Assembly (NCBI GenBank): GCA_001414345.1
Contig: LLCB01000008.1
Location: forward strand, 372,001-436,000
Reading direction: 5' to 3'
From: Hymenoscyphus infarciens
Lineage: Eukaryota > Ascomycota > Leotiomycetes > Helotiales > Helotiaceae
Length of the DNA stretch: 64,000 nucleotides
A program made the position numbers and the translations under genes. Position 1 is the first letter of the stretch, and each line of letters opens with the position of its first letter. Positions 45,346 to 61,492 of this stretch are shown piece after piece. The notes under the pieces were generated by a model. The model worked only from the letters and a program-made list of their open reading frames with translations, made no database searches and was not told the DNA's origin.

Positions 45346-45744
45346 TCAACGCGCAATAGCAGTAATGGTCTCCCTCGCAGTGGTAGCCGTCGGCGACCCA
45401 ATAACCGTGCTTAACCCCTCTCCGTTCCCCGGAATACATTTCGTGTCCAAATCGCTATATCCAATCCTGTTCACACATGCCTTGTAGGCATACAATCTGT
45501 CGTCTGCCACCACGCAAATTGCTTGGTTCGGGTAGAATTGGTACCAGGTACCCGCGAGTGATTTACAGCATGCTCCGACTTGAGTGACTGATGTTGCTGG
45601 GCCACCAGCTACGCATGCTGATGCTGAGACTATGGAGGGGGTTTGTTAGTTTTGAAGGAGGCACATGGAAGGTTCTCCGGGCCGGGACGTACTTAATGTT
45701 GGGAGGAGGGAGATGAACGGAATGAGCAGGGCGAGGAGTTGCAT
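45346..45744 (-). CDS. small secreted cysteine-rich protein, 111 aa
   Basis: Two exons on the minus strand, 45744-45693 and 45629-45346, split codon A|TC; intron GTACGT..CCATAG, 63 nt. Residues 1-17 (MQLLALLIPFISLLPTL) plus ISASA form a signal peptide. The mature part has six cysteines (ACVAGG, ACCKS, AICVV, KACVN, KCIPG), including one CC pair, and a Thr-rich C terminus (TTARETITAIAR). Size, signal peptide and cysteines fit an effector-like or surface-active secreted protein. The cysteine count and spacing do not fit a hydrophobin (eight). No family was recognised. The gene is about 1 kb from the large repeat block, a common setting for secreted-protein genes in plant-associated fungi. Confidence 0.8.
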
Positions 45745-47313
45745 TTTTGAATTGGAAGTTGTGTGTTTTAGACTGTGTCTTTTGAAGTAGGGGTCATGGA
45801 AATGAGGAAGAAGCGAGTGTAGAGGTGTTTATTCTTGACTTGATGGATTATCAAATTTATTGCCCCTTCAAAATTTCCCGGATCGACAACCCTTCTTATC
45901 TTCAACCAACCCAGAAGGCAACCACCAAACCCATCAAAGAAATTAATCTAACAGAGAAACAGTATAGCCGTTCCATACCACTCATGACTTAGGCAGACAA
46001 CATTGGGGAACCGCCAGCAGATAGATTCAACTCGTATTCCGAAAAGTCTCATCACCTAGCCCGATACCAGAATTCTGGACACATTCCCACGAGTGCGAAA
46101 TATTGCTGCCTTCGGGTCTTCAGCATGCAAAGTCCCTACAAAGCCTTGATTGCCAGGGAATGGTACTTTAAATTTAACCTTCATCCGGGGTTCAATTAGA
46201 GTTAAACGAAATACCAAAGTTTGAACACTATATTTTAATTAACCTTTCGTTGAAATGGGGAAGAAGAGGCAGAACTTGCCACCTGTTAGATGAAGGGTTT
46301 GCATTTAGCAGCCGAGGACAGGTGGAATGGTTAGGGTGAACTCGGTTATTTATACCTATTAGCCGGGAACCTTTGGAATTCGCAAGATAGGTCGGCGTGG
46401 CTTGTTAAGAATAGAACATGGAGTTAGAATGTGAAATGGTCAATTGTGGCTTCCAAGCCAACATGTCGAATCATAATAGTCCAGATACGCTTTTTGTGGT
46501 CGAAAAGGTAGTTGTACGTGGCTCCGAAAATTTCTGCTCAGAAAACAAGCTTCTCGGAAGGTTCCCGGAGCATGGGATACCGTGCTGCTGGAGTCAAGAA
46601 ATTCCGTTCCGGAAAAGAGTTGCATGCTGCAGATCTTGAAGCATGTCCTTTTAATGGTTGCCTAGTTTGTTAAGCGAGTATTCCCCATTTACCGTTGTGC
46701 AATACCAACGGAATATTGAATAGGGTGTTTGTAGACTCCAAGAACTGATTTCAGGGGCAGGTCTTTTTCCAAACTTTCTGGTAAATGAGACAACGGGAAT
46801 ACAAGCCACGAAACATTCCAAAATGGCAATCGAAAGCTACCTTTTCACAAGCTCTGCTTTCTGTATTTCTTACACGTAGCTCATTTCTACTGCTCGTTGA
46901 GATGTACATACACACTCTCCTCCTACTTGTAAGACTTCCACAAGGGGAGCAATACAAAATCCAAATCAATTTAGAGCATAGCTTTGCAAAATTTCAGTAA
47001 GAGTATCTTTCTCCTTTGCGCTTCAAGCTCTCACAAAAAGGTTTTGATTTGTGGGTGTCGCACTGCAAGGAAAACCATGATGAAGTCCATTTTTCCCACT
47101 AAATATCCTCAACGAAAGGAAGGAAGGAAAACGTAAACACATCTCTCGGACCCTAATATAATACACGAAAGATAACCCCTTCCAAAATCACTAAAACGGA
47201 AGCACACCTTATCCAGAACCAAACCCATACCGACTCCAAAATCCAAACCCAAACCCTTGTATTCACAAACGAAACGAAACGAAACAAAAAGAACACAAAA
47301 CGGGAATTCCCAC
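45745..47313. other. intergenic, nothing firm seen
   Basis: Upstream region of the secreted-protein gene and 3' flank of the 815-residue membrane protein. Short frames only. Confidence 0.5.
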
Positions 47314-49955
47314 TTACAAATACAACCGCCCCCTCTCCAACTTCCCCTCCTCCCTCCCATCCCAACTCATAACACTCACCCTCCCAACACCAACCCTAAC
47401 CCCCGTACCAACCTCCCATCCCTCACCGCCCCCAACATCCCCAAGTCGAACCTTCATATCCTTAAGCTCCTTCACCCGCTGTAACCCCTCCATCCTAACA
47501 CCACCCCTAGGCGCATCCACAAACTCGCTGTTCACAATAAGATTCCCCGCATACGGCAAAAAGTCCCTCGTCAAAGTCCTCCTTCTAATGACCGCTGCGA
47601 AAATACTAGCGAAAAGGAGGACACAAGTAGAAACCAGGAAAACAATAGCCCACGACCAAATGCAGAGGAAGATGGGCGTTTCTTTTATAAGGCTTGCTGG
47701 AACAGTGAGGACTTGATTTTTGTTCTTGATGGCGGAGTTGAGAAGTTCTGGTGTACCGGAGATATCGGGGGTGTTGGGGAGGGGAGTACCGGTTAAGTAG
47801 GCTGTGGCGTTGGGTGTACTACCTTGAAGGAAGGTGTTGAGGAGTTGGGAGAGACGCATTGAGAAATCTTGGAGTTCTATATCGTTGATTCTTGATTCGG
47901 CGCCAGTTTGAGAGTTTGTTTGGTTGGCAATGTAGCGCGGTGTGGGTGTGGATGATATAAAGTTGTTTGAGAGGGGGGAGACGAGGTAGTTTTGTATTGT
48001 ATCTATGCCTTGGAATATCCTTGCGGATTCGGGAAGGAGAGAGGTGAGTCCGTTTAAGATGTTGTTGAAGCTTAGTAGTGTGATAGCGGTGGTCGGTGCT
48101 TGTGATGATACAGAAGTTCGTTGTGCGGTCACTGAACATGTGGTTTGTGTATTCGGGGGTTTACTGCATAGTACGATGGATTCAACAAACGCTTGTGCTG
48201 GAACGCAGAATATCGACGTGACGTCTGATATTCCTGTAAAATCTTGGTAGAGAAGTGTTCCCGGAATTTGTTTCGCGGAAGTGAAATCATTTCGGAGGCA
48301 ATCTAGACATTGTGATGTGTTTCTGTCCATGGTGGGCAGGAGATCAGTCATATCCGCACCTAGATATCCTAGTGCCCAGTTTGTATTCTCTGTTATGTTG
48401 ATTCCACTTCGAAATGCGCCATTGCCGGAGATGAGACCCGGATTCGTGAAGCCATCTGCTCCTCGCGTGACAGTAGAAGTAACGTTTCCGCAGGTTAGCT
48501 CGAGGTATGTGGATTCGAGATTGAATGTACTATTCCCCTCCGACAGTTTGGAACTCGCAATTCCAAAAAGAGAAGTGTACGTGATTGGAAATTGCCTCGG
48601 AATGCTTCGCCAACCATTTTCGTCGGCGGGGAGGTTGGAGAGAGCGGAGAGCAGGGGTATTTTGACATTCCCCCATAAATCCATAGGTCCATTTTTGACA
48701 TTCTCAGGTGCTACGAGAGATGCTGAGAATAATGATGTGAATCCTGGAAACCAGGAGGTTTCAAATAATGAACTGCCGGAGTAGTTGGGCTGTCGTGTAT
48801 TGAGATAGCTGATTTCGGTGGGTGAGGGGAGAGGTGCTAGAGTGGTGGTCCACATTCTCTGGGCAGCCTGTGAGCCGAACGGGGACACCAACCATAATGC
48901 TATGAGTGAGAAACTGAGTAGTGGAACGAATCCTAGTCTGACTTGCGTTCGGATCGTTCCGAGCACTGTTCGGCTGTTGATTAGTCTCTCGAGGAGCCCA
49001 AGGGTTGTTCCTTGTTCCAGTTTGTAGTTGGTGTGTTTTATGAATGCCCGTCCGACCGTGATTGAAAACTGGAGGGGGAAAATTGTGGCAATCTATTGGG
49101 AGTTAGCATTTGCCAGAAATCATAGTCAGTATTGGAGAACATACAACTTTAGTAAGTTCGTTCAAGCGAGTGAACAACGCAGGAGTAACAGGCTTCTTGT
49201 GTGCCAATATGATTGTAGCAACGATCACAAAGAATGGAACAGTAAAAAGCATGGGTATGATGTCACTTATTCTTCGCTTCCAGGTTTCCTTGTTGTCCAT
49301 ATCCAAAGATTGAGGAACCCCCACCCAAGCAGGTACATTTCTCTTTTCCTGTTCTGGTTGATCATATCGAATGTTCTTCGTGGCAGAATATTCGTTAGTA
49401 TCCGTGCTGTTTTTTAGAAGACTGTAAGCCTCTGTAATATTCCGACCACTTTTTGATACGTTTCCCAAATGTCTTTTCGAATTCCTGGAACTTATCCCCG
49501 TGTCTCGAATTTCGAGTATATCATCTCTGGGGTTGTTTGCTGATAATGGCGGCCTGTCTATATCTTCTCCTCCCGAATTTTGTCTTGAATGGCTCGAGTA
49601 ATTGGAGTCTTGTCTCGAATGGGCAGGCCTCCAAACATCGGATCCGGCCCTCGATCTTCCCGAATTTGAAGACAGAGAACTCGCTCTCGAATGAGGTGGC
49701 CTTCTTGGAATATTGGGTGGCTCGGCAATATGAGGGGAAGGTAGCGTTACAGAGCCATTAATGCTCTATGAGTGTAACCTAAATGTTAGCAATGCTTGAA
49801 AAATAGAAAACCCTCTGAAGTTTCAAAACTGAGCTGGCAAATACGGTCTGGCGAGTACCAAAGGATTTCCAGGAATTCAACAAAAGACAGGAATAACATA
49901 AACGAACCATAGCTTCTCCAATACTAACACCACGATGATCCCGCGCTGGCCGCAT
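47314..49955 (-). CDS. fungal membrane protein with large ectodomain, 815 aa
   Basis: Three exons on the minus strand: 49955-49908, 49765-49145 and 49092-47314, all phase 0. Residues 1-140 are disordered and Ser/Arg-rich (PHSRASSLSSNSGRSRAGSD). A membrane helix near residue 190 (IIPMLFTVPFFVIVATIILA) is followed by an amphipathic link (VGRAFIKHTNYKLEQGTTLG) and a second helix (LGFVPLLSFSLIALWLV). Then come about 430 residues with several N-x-S/T sites and cysteines (LTCGNVTST, CLDCLRND), probably extracellular. A last helix (IVFLVSTCVLLFASIFAAVI) leads to a short basic cytosolic tail. This three-helix, large-loop layout is common in expanded Pezizomycotina families without known function. The first exon is least certain: its donor is GTTCGT and the exon is only 48 nt. 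Confidence 0.8.
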
Positions 49956-52168
49956 GGTTACCCCCAATCAAACGCGACACAACGACTCAAAATAAATTAA
50001 GAAATCGAAGCAAATGTATGATGGTTCCACAAACAATAGAAAAGAGAATAAGAAGGAAATTATCTTCAAGGAATAGGATCTAAGCTTGAATCTATCCCAC
50101 TTGAGGGGCGTATTTCGGTGTCTAGGCCAATCGTCTGTGCGCTTAGACGTGGTGGAGGAGCAACAACAGGGACCACCACCGTCCCGTTTCGCATGAATCA
50201 AAAGGCACAGACAGGCCCAGCGGTCGGTAGAAGAGGCTTTCTGGTCGCCTGTCAACCCCAGATTTGGGTCTTTGGATAGGGCGTTCGGTTAGAGCATGAT
50301 CAACGCCAAACTTTTGGCGAGAAATGCTTAAAATCATGATCTTTGGTTCGTCTATATCGCGTCTCAACTATAGGGAAACTTTCAGATGAGGAGTTTGGAT
50401 AACGGAGCCGATGTAGCCGAATGGTACCTCATCGAATAGTTTGACGTTTCGGGGACTAGTTGGCTAGATTCCCGAGAATGTTGTCTGTTTGTTGTTTCGA
50501 CAGGACGCGGGAGGACGAGCGAGGCTGACTGTTGACGGTAGGAACAAGTATGCCTTGAGGACTGTGTGGGACCGTTTTGAGGCAGTGTCGCCATCATCAT
50601 CTGAATCAACTTGACGGTGATAAGAGTGTGCTAGATAGTCCGTGGATGAGGTCCTGACAGGTGTAAAACTTCGTGATAACGAATGAGAATTGGCTGGATC
50701 CGTTGGCACGGCGCGAAGAGGATCCAGTGGTTTCGAAGCTTGACAAAACCTCCGGAGGGACTTTTTACTCCAGTAGAAAGAGGTGTCGTCAAAGAGAATG
50801 ATGTTAGAAGGAGTCGTCCTATGATGCCTCTTTAGCAAAGTTTTGGTAAAGCTTTCCCTGTAATTTTTTCGAAACCATTCAGTGGACAACTTTGTATGAC
50901 CGTAGCTGGCATGGCGGTGAGACGTATCCGTATCCACGGGAATCGGAATATAAAATCTGACTCAGAGCAAAGATTAAGATGAACAGACGTTTTCATGGCG
51001 AGAGCTGCTCTCATTCGTGGTTACGGAAAAAAGAGCGAATCCTTCGAGTGGCTTGTGATGGATTCCCGGTTGCACGGACGGACTAGAGAAGGGGGTCTAA
51101 AACGTGATCAAATAACGAACTCTAACATAAGCAGTTGAGCAAGAATTATTTATAACAGTGGCTGTGCATTATCACTAGATCCTTCATATCAAGACTACTT
51201 TCTACTTGGCATCGAAGTATATTCTTCAAGTTTTAGGTTTGGAAAAAGATGGAAGGTCACGTGTGTCATGAACATTTGGAATATTTACGAATAAGATAAA
51301 GCCCCATTTATCTTTACTACAATTACCCTCCATTTTCCATTCTTTGTTCGAGATCATTTGTTCCTGGTGTCGTGATATCCCAACTACATAATTTTCGGGT
51401 CCCTAATTTTTATGACTTCCAAGTTCCAGTCCCAGCCACTCTACTTACAACCAACGATGTATTCATGCAAGACCTTGTCCACATACTGTCATGCTATCAT
51501 ACACTAAAAATCCAGAGTCATGCAAAAACCGGTGAATTTTCAGGTCTGCCAAGCGTCAGCAGGTAGAAACTAGCTGTTTCTGAAATAAAGGCCGACAAGA
51601 AAGCCTCTCAGGGAGACAGCAACAGGGGTCTCATACTTTGAAAGCAGAGCTTGGAGATGCAAGACAACGGGCATTGATTCCTAGTCTTAGCTCTCTTCTA
51701 GATACTACCCTTGGGCGAGATTTAACTGAGATCATGACAAGAAACCCGAGTGTTGAAAGGAAAGTGGGGGCTAAGTGTAAACAAACAACTCATATGAAGA
51801 CAGTATAGTTCTAAAAACCCTTGCTTCTAAAGTTCTCAATGTCATTGTTACACGATATATTTTCAAAACACAATTTGGTGATTTGATCTCATATACCGAC
51901 CGTAAGTATGTTCTTCTTATCGCATGCTTTCAACTCAACAAATTCTTTCGCTGCTAAGTCGTTGACTGGCTTACAAATACCATCTCCTCGTAATTGCAGG
52001 TTCTTGCTGAAAACTAGCAATAAGAAGGTATTCTGCTTGGAGTTATTTAGGTTTGTCAGGGGAGCTAGGTAACTTCTCTCAGGGGTTACATTAACAATAA
52101 ATTTATGCTAAAACTTACCTATTTACTTAGAAACAACACCTCGTTGCTCCCATAAACACACTCCGCTT
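49956..52168. other. intergenic, one doubtful open frame
   Basis: A 158-codon open frame on the minus strand (50937-50464; SDDDGDTASKRSHTV-type composition) begins at GTG, not ATG, and has no recognisable domain. It may be the last exon of an unannotated gene. The rest shows nothing firm. Confidence 0.4.
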
Positions 52169-52826
52169 CAGACTTGGGCGGCGATATTACTAGTGGCATA
52201 TCAAGGGGGTCTACGCTAGTTATCATATCATATTAGGTTAATCTAATTAATGCTAGTTTTCTAAGGATAACTGATAACCTATTAATTATCAGTAGAAAAT
52301 TGTTCTTCTAGCTAAGGGCTAACAGAATACTTAATCTTACTATTTTCTAAAAATAAAGATAAAGTTAAATAATTTTTATAGTAAGTTTTGAATGTTTCTT
52401 TGTTTATAAGGCTTATAAAGCTAAGTATCAATAATATTAGTAATTTTATATAGTAAGTACTTATTCTTATAATTCTATAGTTAATAACTAATTTATCAAA
52501 ACGAATATCAAAGAAGTTACGTAGTGAATAGAGGGAAAAGAGTTCTCGCTTAAGCTCTCGGCAGCCCTAGAACACCACTCCGACACTACTCTGGAGAATT
52601 GGTCTGATCAGTCCGACTCGCCTTGTACTACTCGAGTAGTACTTGCGTAGTAATGAGTAGAGTAGAGTAGTAACTACTACTCTACTCTACTCTACTCATT
52701 TAATACGCTGTCAATTATTATTACTTTTTTAACAATATTCATCGTATCAGATAAGAATCCACAATATTTATAATATAATATGTATCACGAGAATCTAAAA
52801 CCTTATCGTATCGCCGCCCAAGTCTA
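52169..52826. mobile_element. hAT-type MITE, second copy
   Basis: The left end CAGACTTGGGCGGCGATA and the right end (TATCGCCGCCCAAGTCTA) are inverted repeats. The flanking 8-mers CTCCGCTT (52161-52168) and CTCAGCTT (52827-52834) match at seven of eight positions. It is 658 bp, AT-rich and has no ORF. It shares end and subterminal sequence with the MITE at 12809-13582. Confidence 0.85.
52652..52700. repeat. AATGAGTAGAGTAG hairpin inside the MITE
   Basis: AATGAGTAGAGTAGAGTAG is followed by a short loop and its complement CTACTCTACTCTACTCATT-like arm. It is an inverted GAGTA microsatellite that could fold into a long stem. Confidence 0.8.
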
Positions 52827-54402
52827 CTCAGCTTTGTTCTCACTCACAAACCTATGTTTTATTGTTGTTGTTTTCACGCCCTTTGAGATAAAAATATCAA
52901 AAGTCATCAAGATATTCAAGATATTCAGCTAATAACTTCTAATTCCCCAAGACTATCCTTTCTTACTTACCAGCGTCTGTTTTCCCCCTACACTATCCCA
53001 ATAACACTTTCTTCCCGCAAGATCAGCTCCACATTTCAGGGTGCTCAAAAGAAAAGACGAGTCATCTCGAATCCCAAGGTCGAGCCGAGCGAAGTGGAGA
53101 AGAAGCCAACACTGGCCAGCGACGAAAAAAGAATTCATACTACATACCACTAAATCCTTATAACAAGTTCCTCGAACCATCATATACACAAGTAGGCATT
53201 TCAATAAATTCAAGAAAAACAACAAATCTAAAATACTCATTCGCATTTCACATTTCTATCCCGTCACCCAACCCAACCCAACCCAGCCCGCAAACCTCCC
53301 AACAACAAGAAACAACGCCATCCAAAACAAGGAAAAGCACAAACCTCAATCCACCACCACAAAACCCCCAACACCCACCCCAACCCATGGAACAAACAGT
53401 TAACAGTCCCAAACAAATCCCATTACCTCTTCCTTCCTCCCGCCATAGTCCCCCAAATCCCAAACCCCAACACGATCACCTTTCCACCCACCCTTCCCAA
53501 CCTCGACGGGATTCCTCTCCACCTCATCTCACAAACTACACGAGCCCCATCACACCTGCCCATGAGATAAAACATAACAAACATCATGCAGACCCCCCCC
53601 CCCCCAAAAAAAAAATTTCTTCCTCATGCCCTACCCAGCCATGTGCTGACCTCCAAAGCGACATCTCACTCGGCAAGAACTGCTCGTCATACGGAAACAG
53701 CCCCTCTCAAGACTCGGACAGACACACGATGAACTAAGTACCTTGGCGCAACTTTGTCGAGTGCTAAAAAAAGACAAAGTTGTTCTTGAATCTGCTGCGA
53801 GTAAGATTTAAGGAAAGCCACGAGTATTCCATGAGTTAACCACGGGTAAGCCACCACGAACAAGCCCCTAAATGATGGCAAATAAGCTGCTAGATACGTG
53901 GGACGAGATGTTTAACGAGTAGGTTCAACATGACATTATACAAGAGACCCAATGATATCACAAAGGTAGTCAATCAATCACATCGACTGCGTCACATCAA
54001 AAAGGATTCTACAAAATGTAAGTTTTGAATGTTTCCATTCGATTGAGTTTTATCGGCCACACCCCTTTTCATCAAGATATCTATTCGGACCATGCAAGAG
54101 GAAGAGAGAGGAAGACCAAAAGGAAGAAACAATCCGGCGACGACGAAAACGCAGCAAAGGTAAAAAGGGAAACACATCAGGGACATTGCCTGGTAATAAA
54201 GTACAGCAGCGACCGGAAAGCCTTCCAGTCTAAATCTGCAAGTCGCTCCAGCACCATTTTGCATGAAGGTGTCAGTAGCAACTTGAACCCCAATCATGCC
54301 CGCACCGACCCTCTCAAACACCCCGTGGACCACGATCCCGACCCTTCAACATTATCAACCCGCGACCCCATTTTCATCTACAACTACAAGCAGGCGTATT
54401 AT
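52827..54402. other. intergenic, nothing firm seen
   Basis: CCCAACC-rich simple sequence at 53265-53390, a C run followed by an A run (53593-53615), and the 3' flank of the ADP/ATP carrier. Plus-strand frames at 54025-54561 overlap the carrier antisense and are shadows. Confidence 0.5.
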
Positions 54403-55957
54403 TTACTTGAATGCCTTTCCGAACATCAAGACCTGGAGTTGATCGTAGATGGACAAGACACCAGCACCGGCGACACCACGGAGAATGTTGGCACCAGCAC
54501 CCTTGAAGAGAGACTTAACACCCTCCTTGGCAATGATTTGGCGACCAGCATCCATGGATGACTTGTACTTGACGGCCTCACCGGAGGTCATCATCATACG
54601 ACGACGGATGGTATCCAATGGGTATGATGCGATACCAGCACCAGTGGTGACACCCCATCCGAGAGCGAAAGAGGCAAGGAAGTTACCCTCAAGAGGACCG
54701 ACAAGGAGGACAGGCTTAAGAGAATCGTAGAGACCGAAGTAAAGACCACGGTAAACGACGATACCGAAAACGGATGGACCGAAACCACGGTAAAGACCGG
54801 CGATACCATCAGTGGCCAAGGTCTTCTTGTAAACATCTACCAAACCGTTGAATTGACGGTCGGCACCTCCCTTTCCCTTGGCGTCGTTGGCAAGACGGGT
54901 ACGAGCGTAATCGAGAGAGTAGACGAAGAGGAGGGAAGTGGCACCAGCAGCCTGCGAGAGGTTAGTATTCGGTCAGGTTTGTAGGGTTGGTTTGTACTTA
55001 CTCCTCCGGAGGCCAAGTTACCAGCCATCCACTTGGCGTAACCCTCGTTCTTCTTGAAGGCGAACATGCTCTTGTAGGTATCACGGAAAGCAAAGTTCAA
55101 GGCTTGTGTTGGGAAATAACGGATAACGTTGGCGGTGTTTCCTCTCCATAGCGAAACAATACCCTCGTTCTTGACGGTTCTTGAGAAGCAGTCGGAGATA
55201 CCGTTGAATTTTCGGTCGAGACGGCCAGACTTCAACATCTCATCCTGAAAAAATTGTTAGCAAGTGATTCGGACATAGCGCGAAATCTGCAGAAGAGGCC
55301 ATGCTGTCTCTGTTCGATGGACGACGATTGTGTGAAGATATCGATAATCGTTGCCAAAAGGGGAAGCGTGGCCCAATTTCGATACGATGTAGGGGTGCAG
55401 TGCAGATAAATTAAAAGTACGCCGAAGCAGCACAACATACCTGGTTTTGGATCAAAAGCTTGACACGCTCAATAGGAGCAGCGGCGGTCTTTGAGACGGC
55501 GGCAGAGACACCACCCACTGTTATCGCACGTTAGCTTCCGCTCTTATGTTTCCATCCACTACGCGCCGGATATGGCGATCTTCGATATTGTCGAGGGGAG
55601 AGACCAGCGCAATGGCATCGGCAGTGGAAGACGTACTCAAGAAATCGATAACGAAAGGTGGACTGCGATGGTTGGGTCAGCTTGAGGTTCTTCCATAATA
55701 GATTGCGATGAGGGAATTTTTTTCCATCGCGGCGCCATTGAGCCCCGACGAGGCTGTCGACTCGCGAACAAAGTACAGGGCGCATATCAATGGGCGGCAG
55801 AGAAGGCCATTGATACTTTGCGGATGCTCGGTGCTCGAAAAGTTGATATCTTGTTGATGCCAGCTGGCCGCGATGATGATGCAGGAAGACTTGGGAAATT
55901 GGAATGGAATACGTACACGCCCATGACGGACTCCTTCTTTGGGGGTTGGTTGCTCAT
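54403..55957 (-). CDS. AAC: mitochondrial ADP/ATP carrier
   Basis: Five exons on the minus strand: 55957-55917, 55662-55637 (26 nt), 55517-55441, 55244-55002 and 54951-54403; 311 residues with all phases consistent. It exchanges cytosolic ADP for matrix ATP across the inner membrane. It contains three mitochondrial-carrier repeats and the ADP/ATP-carrier signature RRRMMM ([19 protein letters not shown]), preceded by [51 protein letters not shown] and [12 protein letters not shown]. It ends [13 protein letters not shown]. The tiny second exon supplies PPFVIDFL, which joins the start [14 protein letters not shown] to the first helix; without it the frame is lost. Highly conserved, so identification is secure. 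Confidence 0.97.
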
Positions 55958-57008
55958 ATTTGCGGGTTGTTGATCGAAGATCAAAGGACTGAGGGGAGAT
56001 GTTGATGAAAGGGAAGTGGATGGAGAATGGTATGAAGAGGAGAGTTTGGGAGGTCTTGGAGGAAGTTTTTGAAGGAAAAGGGATTTGAGGCGGCTCGTTA
56101 AAAATCTCTCAGCACGGGCCAGCTAGGTTCAGGCCTTAGGACCGAGCTTTTCCGTGGCCGCAAAACAGCAGCAATAGACATGCACAAGATGCATGCACCA
56201 GAGTGGAATTTGCATATAAATATCGGGAGAATTAAGTGCTGCGTATCTGGAGACTTTTCCTGCATCTACATGCTGTCAAAACACCAGCCGTGGTCGAGTT
56301 GTGCCTACATCAACACCTCCTCCCGTCTCTCCATGATTCAACGCCGCCTTTGCTACGGACACACGAGCAACCGACTTTCTCCGAAGGTTCTAGGAAAAAA
56401 AATCTCTGTCCGACAAAATGGACGGGGGCTTTTCTCCTCTCCCGTACAAAAGACCCTTTGTAAATCCCATTCAACCTCAAGTTGTGCACTTTATGAGTTA
56501 GATATCAATCGCAAAGACCTCGAGGAGATCCGTGGCACCGTTTGTTTGCTTTCCAGCCTCTTTGTTTTCCAAGCTTGGACTGGCGGATGGGGGTCACTTC
56601 ATCTCCGGCCAATCCACCTCTGCTGAACATGGCAACCACGAGAGCTTCGTTGCTATGCGAAATCTCCCCCCTACTCTGGGCACCAATTGGGGAGTATATA
56701 TTTGTAAGAGCACAGTTCGCTAACTTCTGTACAGCACTTCTTTCTTTCCAGAAGTCTAGAAGTCTTCCAGAACGGGATCCCCGAAGCTACCGAATGCCAC
56801 TTTACGGAGAACAATGCCGACATCACACACCAATCACAATTCGAGAACGTCGTGATCAAAATTTGAGAGTGGTATAACTTTTTTATTCTTCTTTCGTCAA
56901 GGCATTAAACATCAGAGCAGCGAGCTTCGTGTGGAAACACGGAGCCATTCATCGATGATCATAAGCCCGCTCATAACCCAATTCCCACCGCCAAAACATA
57001 CTCGCTAT
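55958..57008. other. intergenic, nothing firm seen
   Basis: Upstream region of the ADP/ATP carrier and 3' flank of enolase. Open frames up to 148 codons (56180-56626) have no recognisable domain. Confidence 0.5.
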
Positions 57009-60160
<3,152 letters not shown>

Positions 60161-61492
60161 ATGTCCGAAGAAGAGCGATCCCATGCGCTCCAGTCGTTCA
60201 AGACCAAACTGTTGGAATCAAGGGAATGGGAAGCAAAGCTGAAGGCATTACGGCAGGATATCAAGGGGCTGCAGAAGGATTTCGATCACACAGAGGAGAA
60301 TATCAAAGCCCTTCAAAGTGTGGGTCAGATCATTGGGGAGGTCTTGAAGCAACTTGATGATGGGAGATGTAAATAACTCCCCTACACCAACTCTACATCT
60401 ATCAGTCCTAACTTTATTCTTTTCAGTCATCGTCAAAGCCTCGTCCGGTCCTCGATATGTCGTCGGTTGCAGATCAAAGGTAGACAAGGCTGCGTTGAAG
60501 CAAGGAACCAGAGTCGCTCTCGATATGACCACGCTCACAATAATGCGAATGTTACCTCGAGAAGTCGATCCGTTAGTCTACAACATGTCACTGGAGGATC
60601 CTGGTCAGGTTAGCTTTGGTGGTATTGGTGGGTTGAACGAGCAGATTAGAGAACTGAGAGAGGTCATTGAATTGCCCTTGAAGAACCCAGAACTATTCTT
60701 GAGAGTCGGCATCAAGCCACCAAAGGGTGTCTTATTATACGGACCACCAGGGACAGGAAAGACTTTATTGGCGAGAGCTGTTGCAAGCAGTCTGGAAACC
60801 AATTTCTTGAAGGGTAAGACATCAGCTACTGTTTTGTGGACTTTGCTGACCAAGTATAGTGGTATCCTCTGCCATCGTCGACAAGTATATCGGAGAGTCA
60901 GCGCGTTTGATCCGAGAAATGTTCGGATACGCCAAAGAACACGAACCATGTATCATCTTTATGGACGAAATCGATGCCATTGGAGGACGGAGATTTTCGG
61001 AGGGTACTTCAGCAGATCGTGAAATTCAGCGGACATTGATGGAACTTCTCAACCAGTTGGACGGTTTCGATTACTTAGGAAAGACCAAGATCATTATGGC
61101 AACGAATCGACCCGATACCTTAGATCCTGCACTTCTCCGAGCAGGCCGTCTTGATCGAAAGATCGAGATTCCTCTCCCTAATGAGGTCGGCCGTTTGGAA
61201 ATCATGAAGATTCATGCTGCAGGCGTTGTCACCGAGGGCGATGTCGATTTCGAGAGTGTGGTCAAGATGAGCGATGGACTTAATGGAGCAGATTTACGAA
61301 ATGTGGTAACTGAAGCGTAAGTCTAGCATTCCTCCATTTTTTGGGGGTTTCCATACTAACTTAGTTTGCAGTGGTCTATTTGCTATCAAGGACTACCGAG
61401 ACGCGGTGAACCAGGACGATTACAATAAGGCTGTTAGGAAGGTGACGGAATCGAAGAAGTTGGAGGGCAAGCTGGAGTACCAGAAGCTTTAG
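60161..61492 (+). CDS. RPT4: 26S proteasome regulatory ATPase Rpt4 (subunit 10B)
   Basis: Four exons: 60161-60368, 60427-60813, 60860-61316 and 61372-61492; 390 residues, close to human PSMC6 (389). One of six AAA ATPases of the 19S base that unfold substrates into the 20S core. Order: N-terminal coiled coil (about 15-65), OB-like domain ([20 protein letters not shown]), then the AAA domain with Walker [10 protein letters not shown], pore-loop region [20 protein letters not shown], Walker [15 protein letters not shown], and sensor and arginine-finger motifs ([20 protein letters not shown]). The small AAA lid ends [11 protein letters not shown]. The ATG at 60161 is preferred over the upstream start of the open frame because [13 protein letters not shown] matches family length. 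Downstream gene at 61838 is on the same strand. Confidence 0.97.

Noticed and set aside
50464..50937. 157-codon open frame on the minus strand
   Set aside because: It begins at GTG; an upstream exon with an ATG could not be joined with confidence. It is kept only as a remark in the intergenic entry.
54025..54561. 178-codon open frame on the plus strand
   Set aside because: It overlaps the last exon of the ADP/ATP carrier antisense and has no domain.
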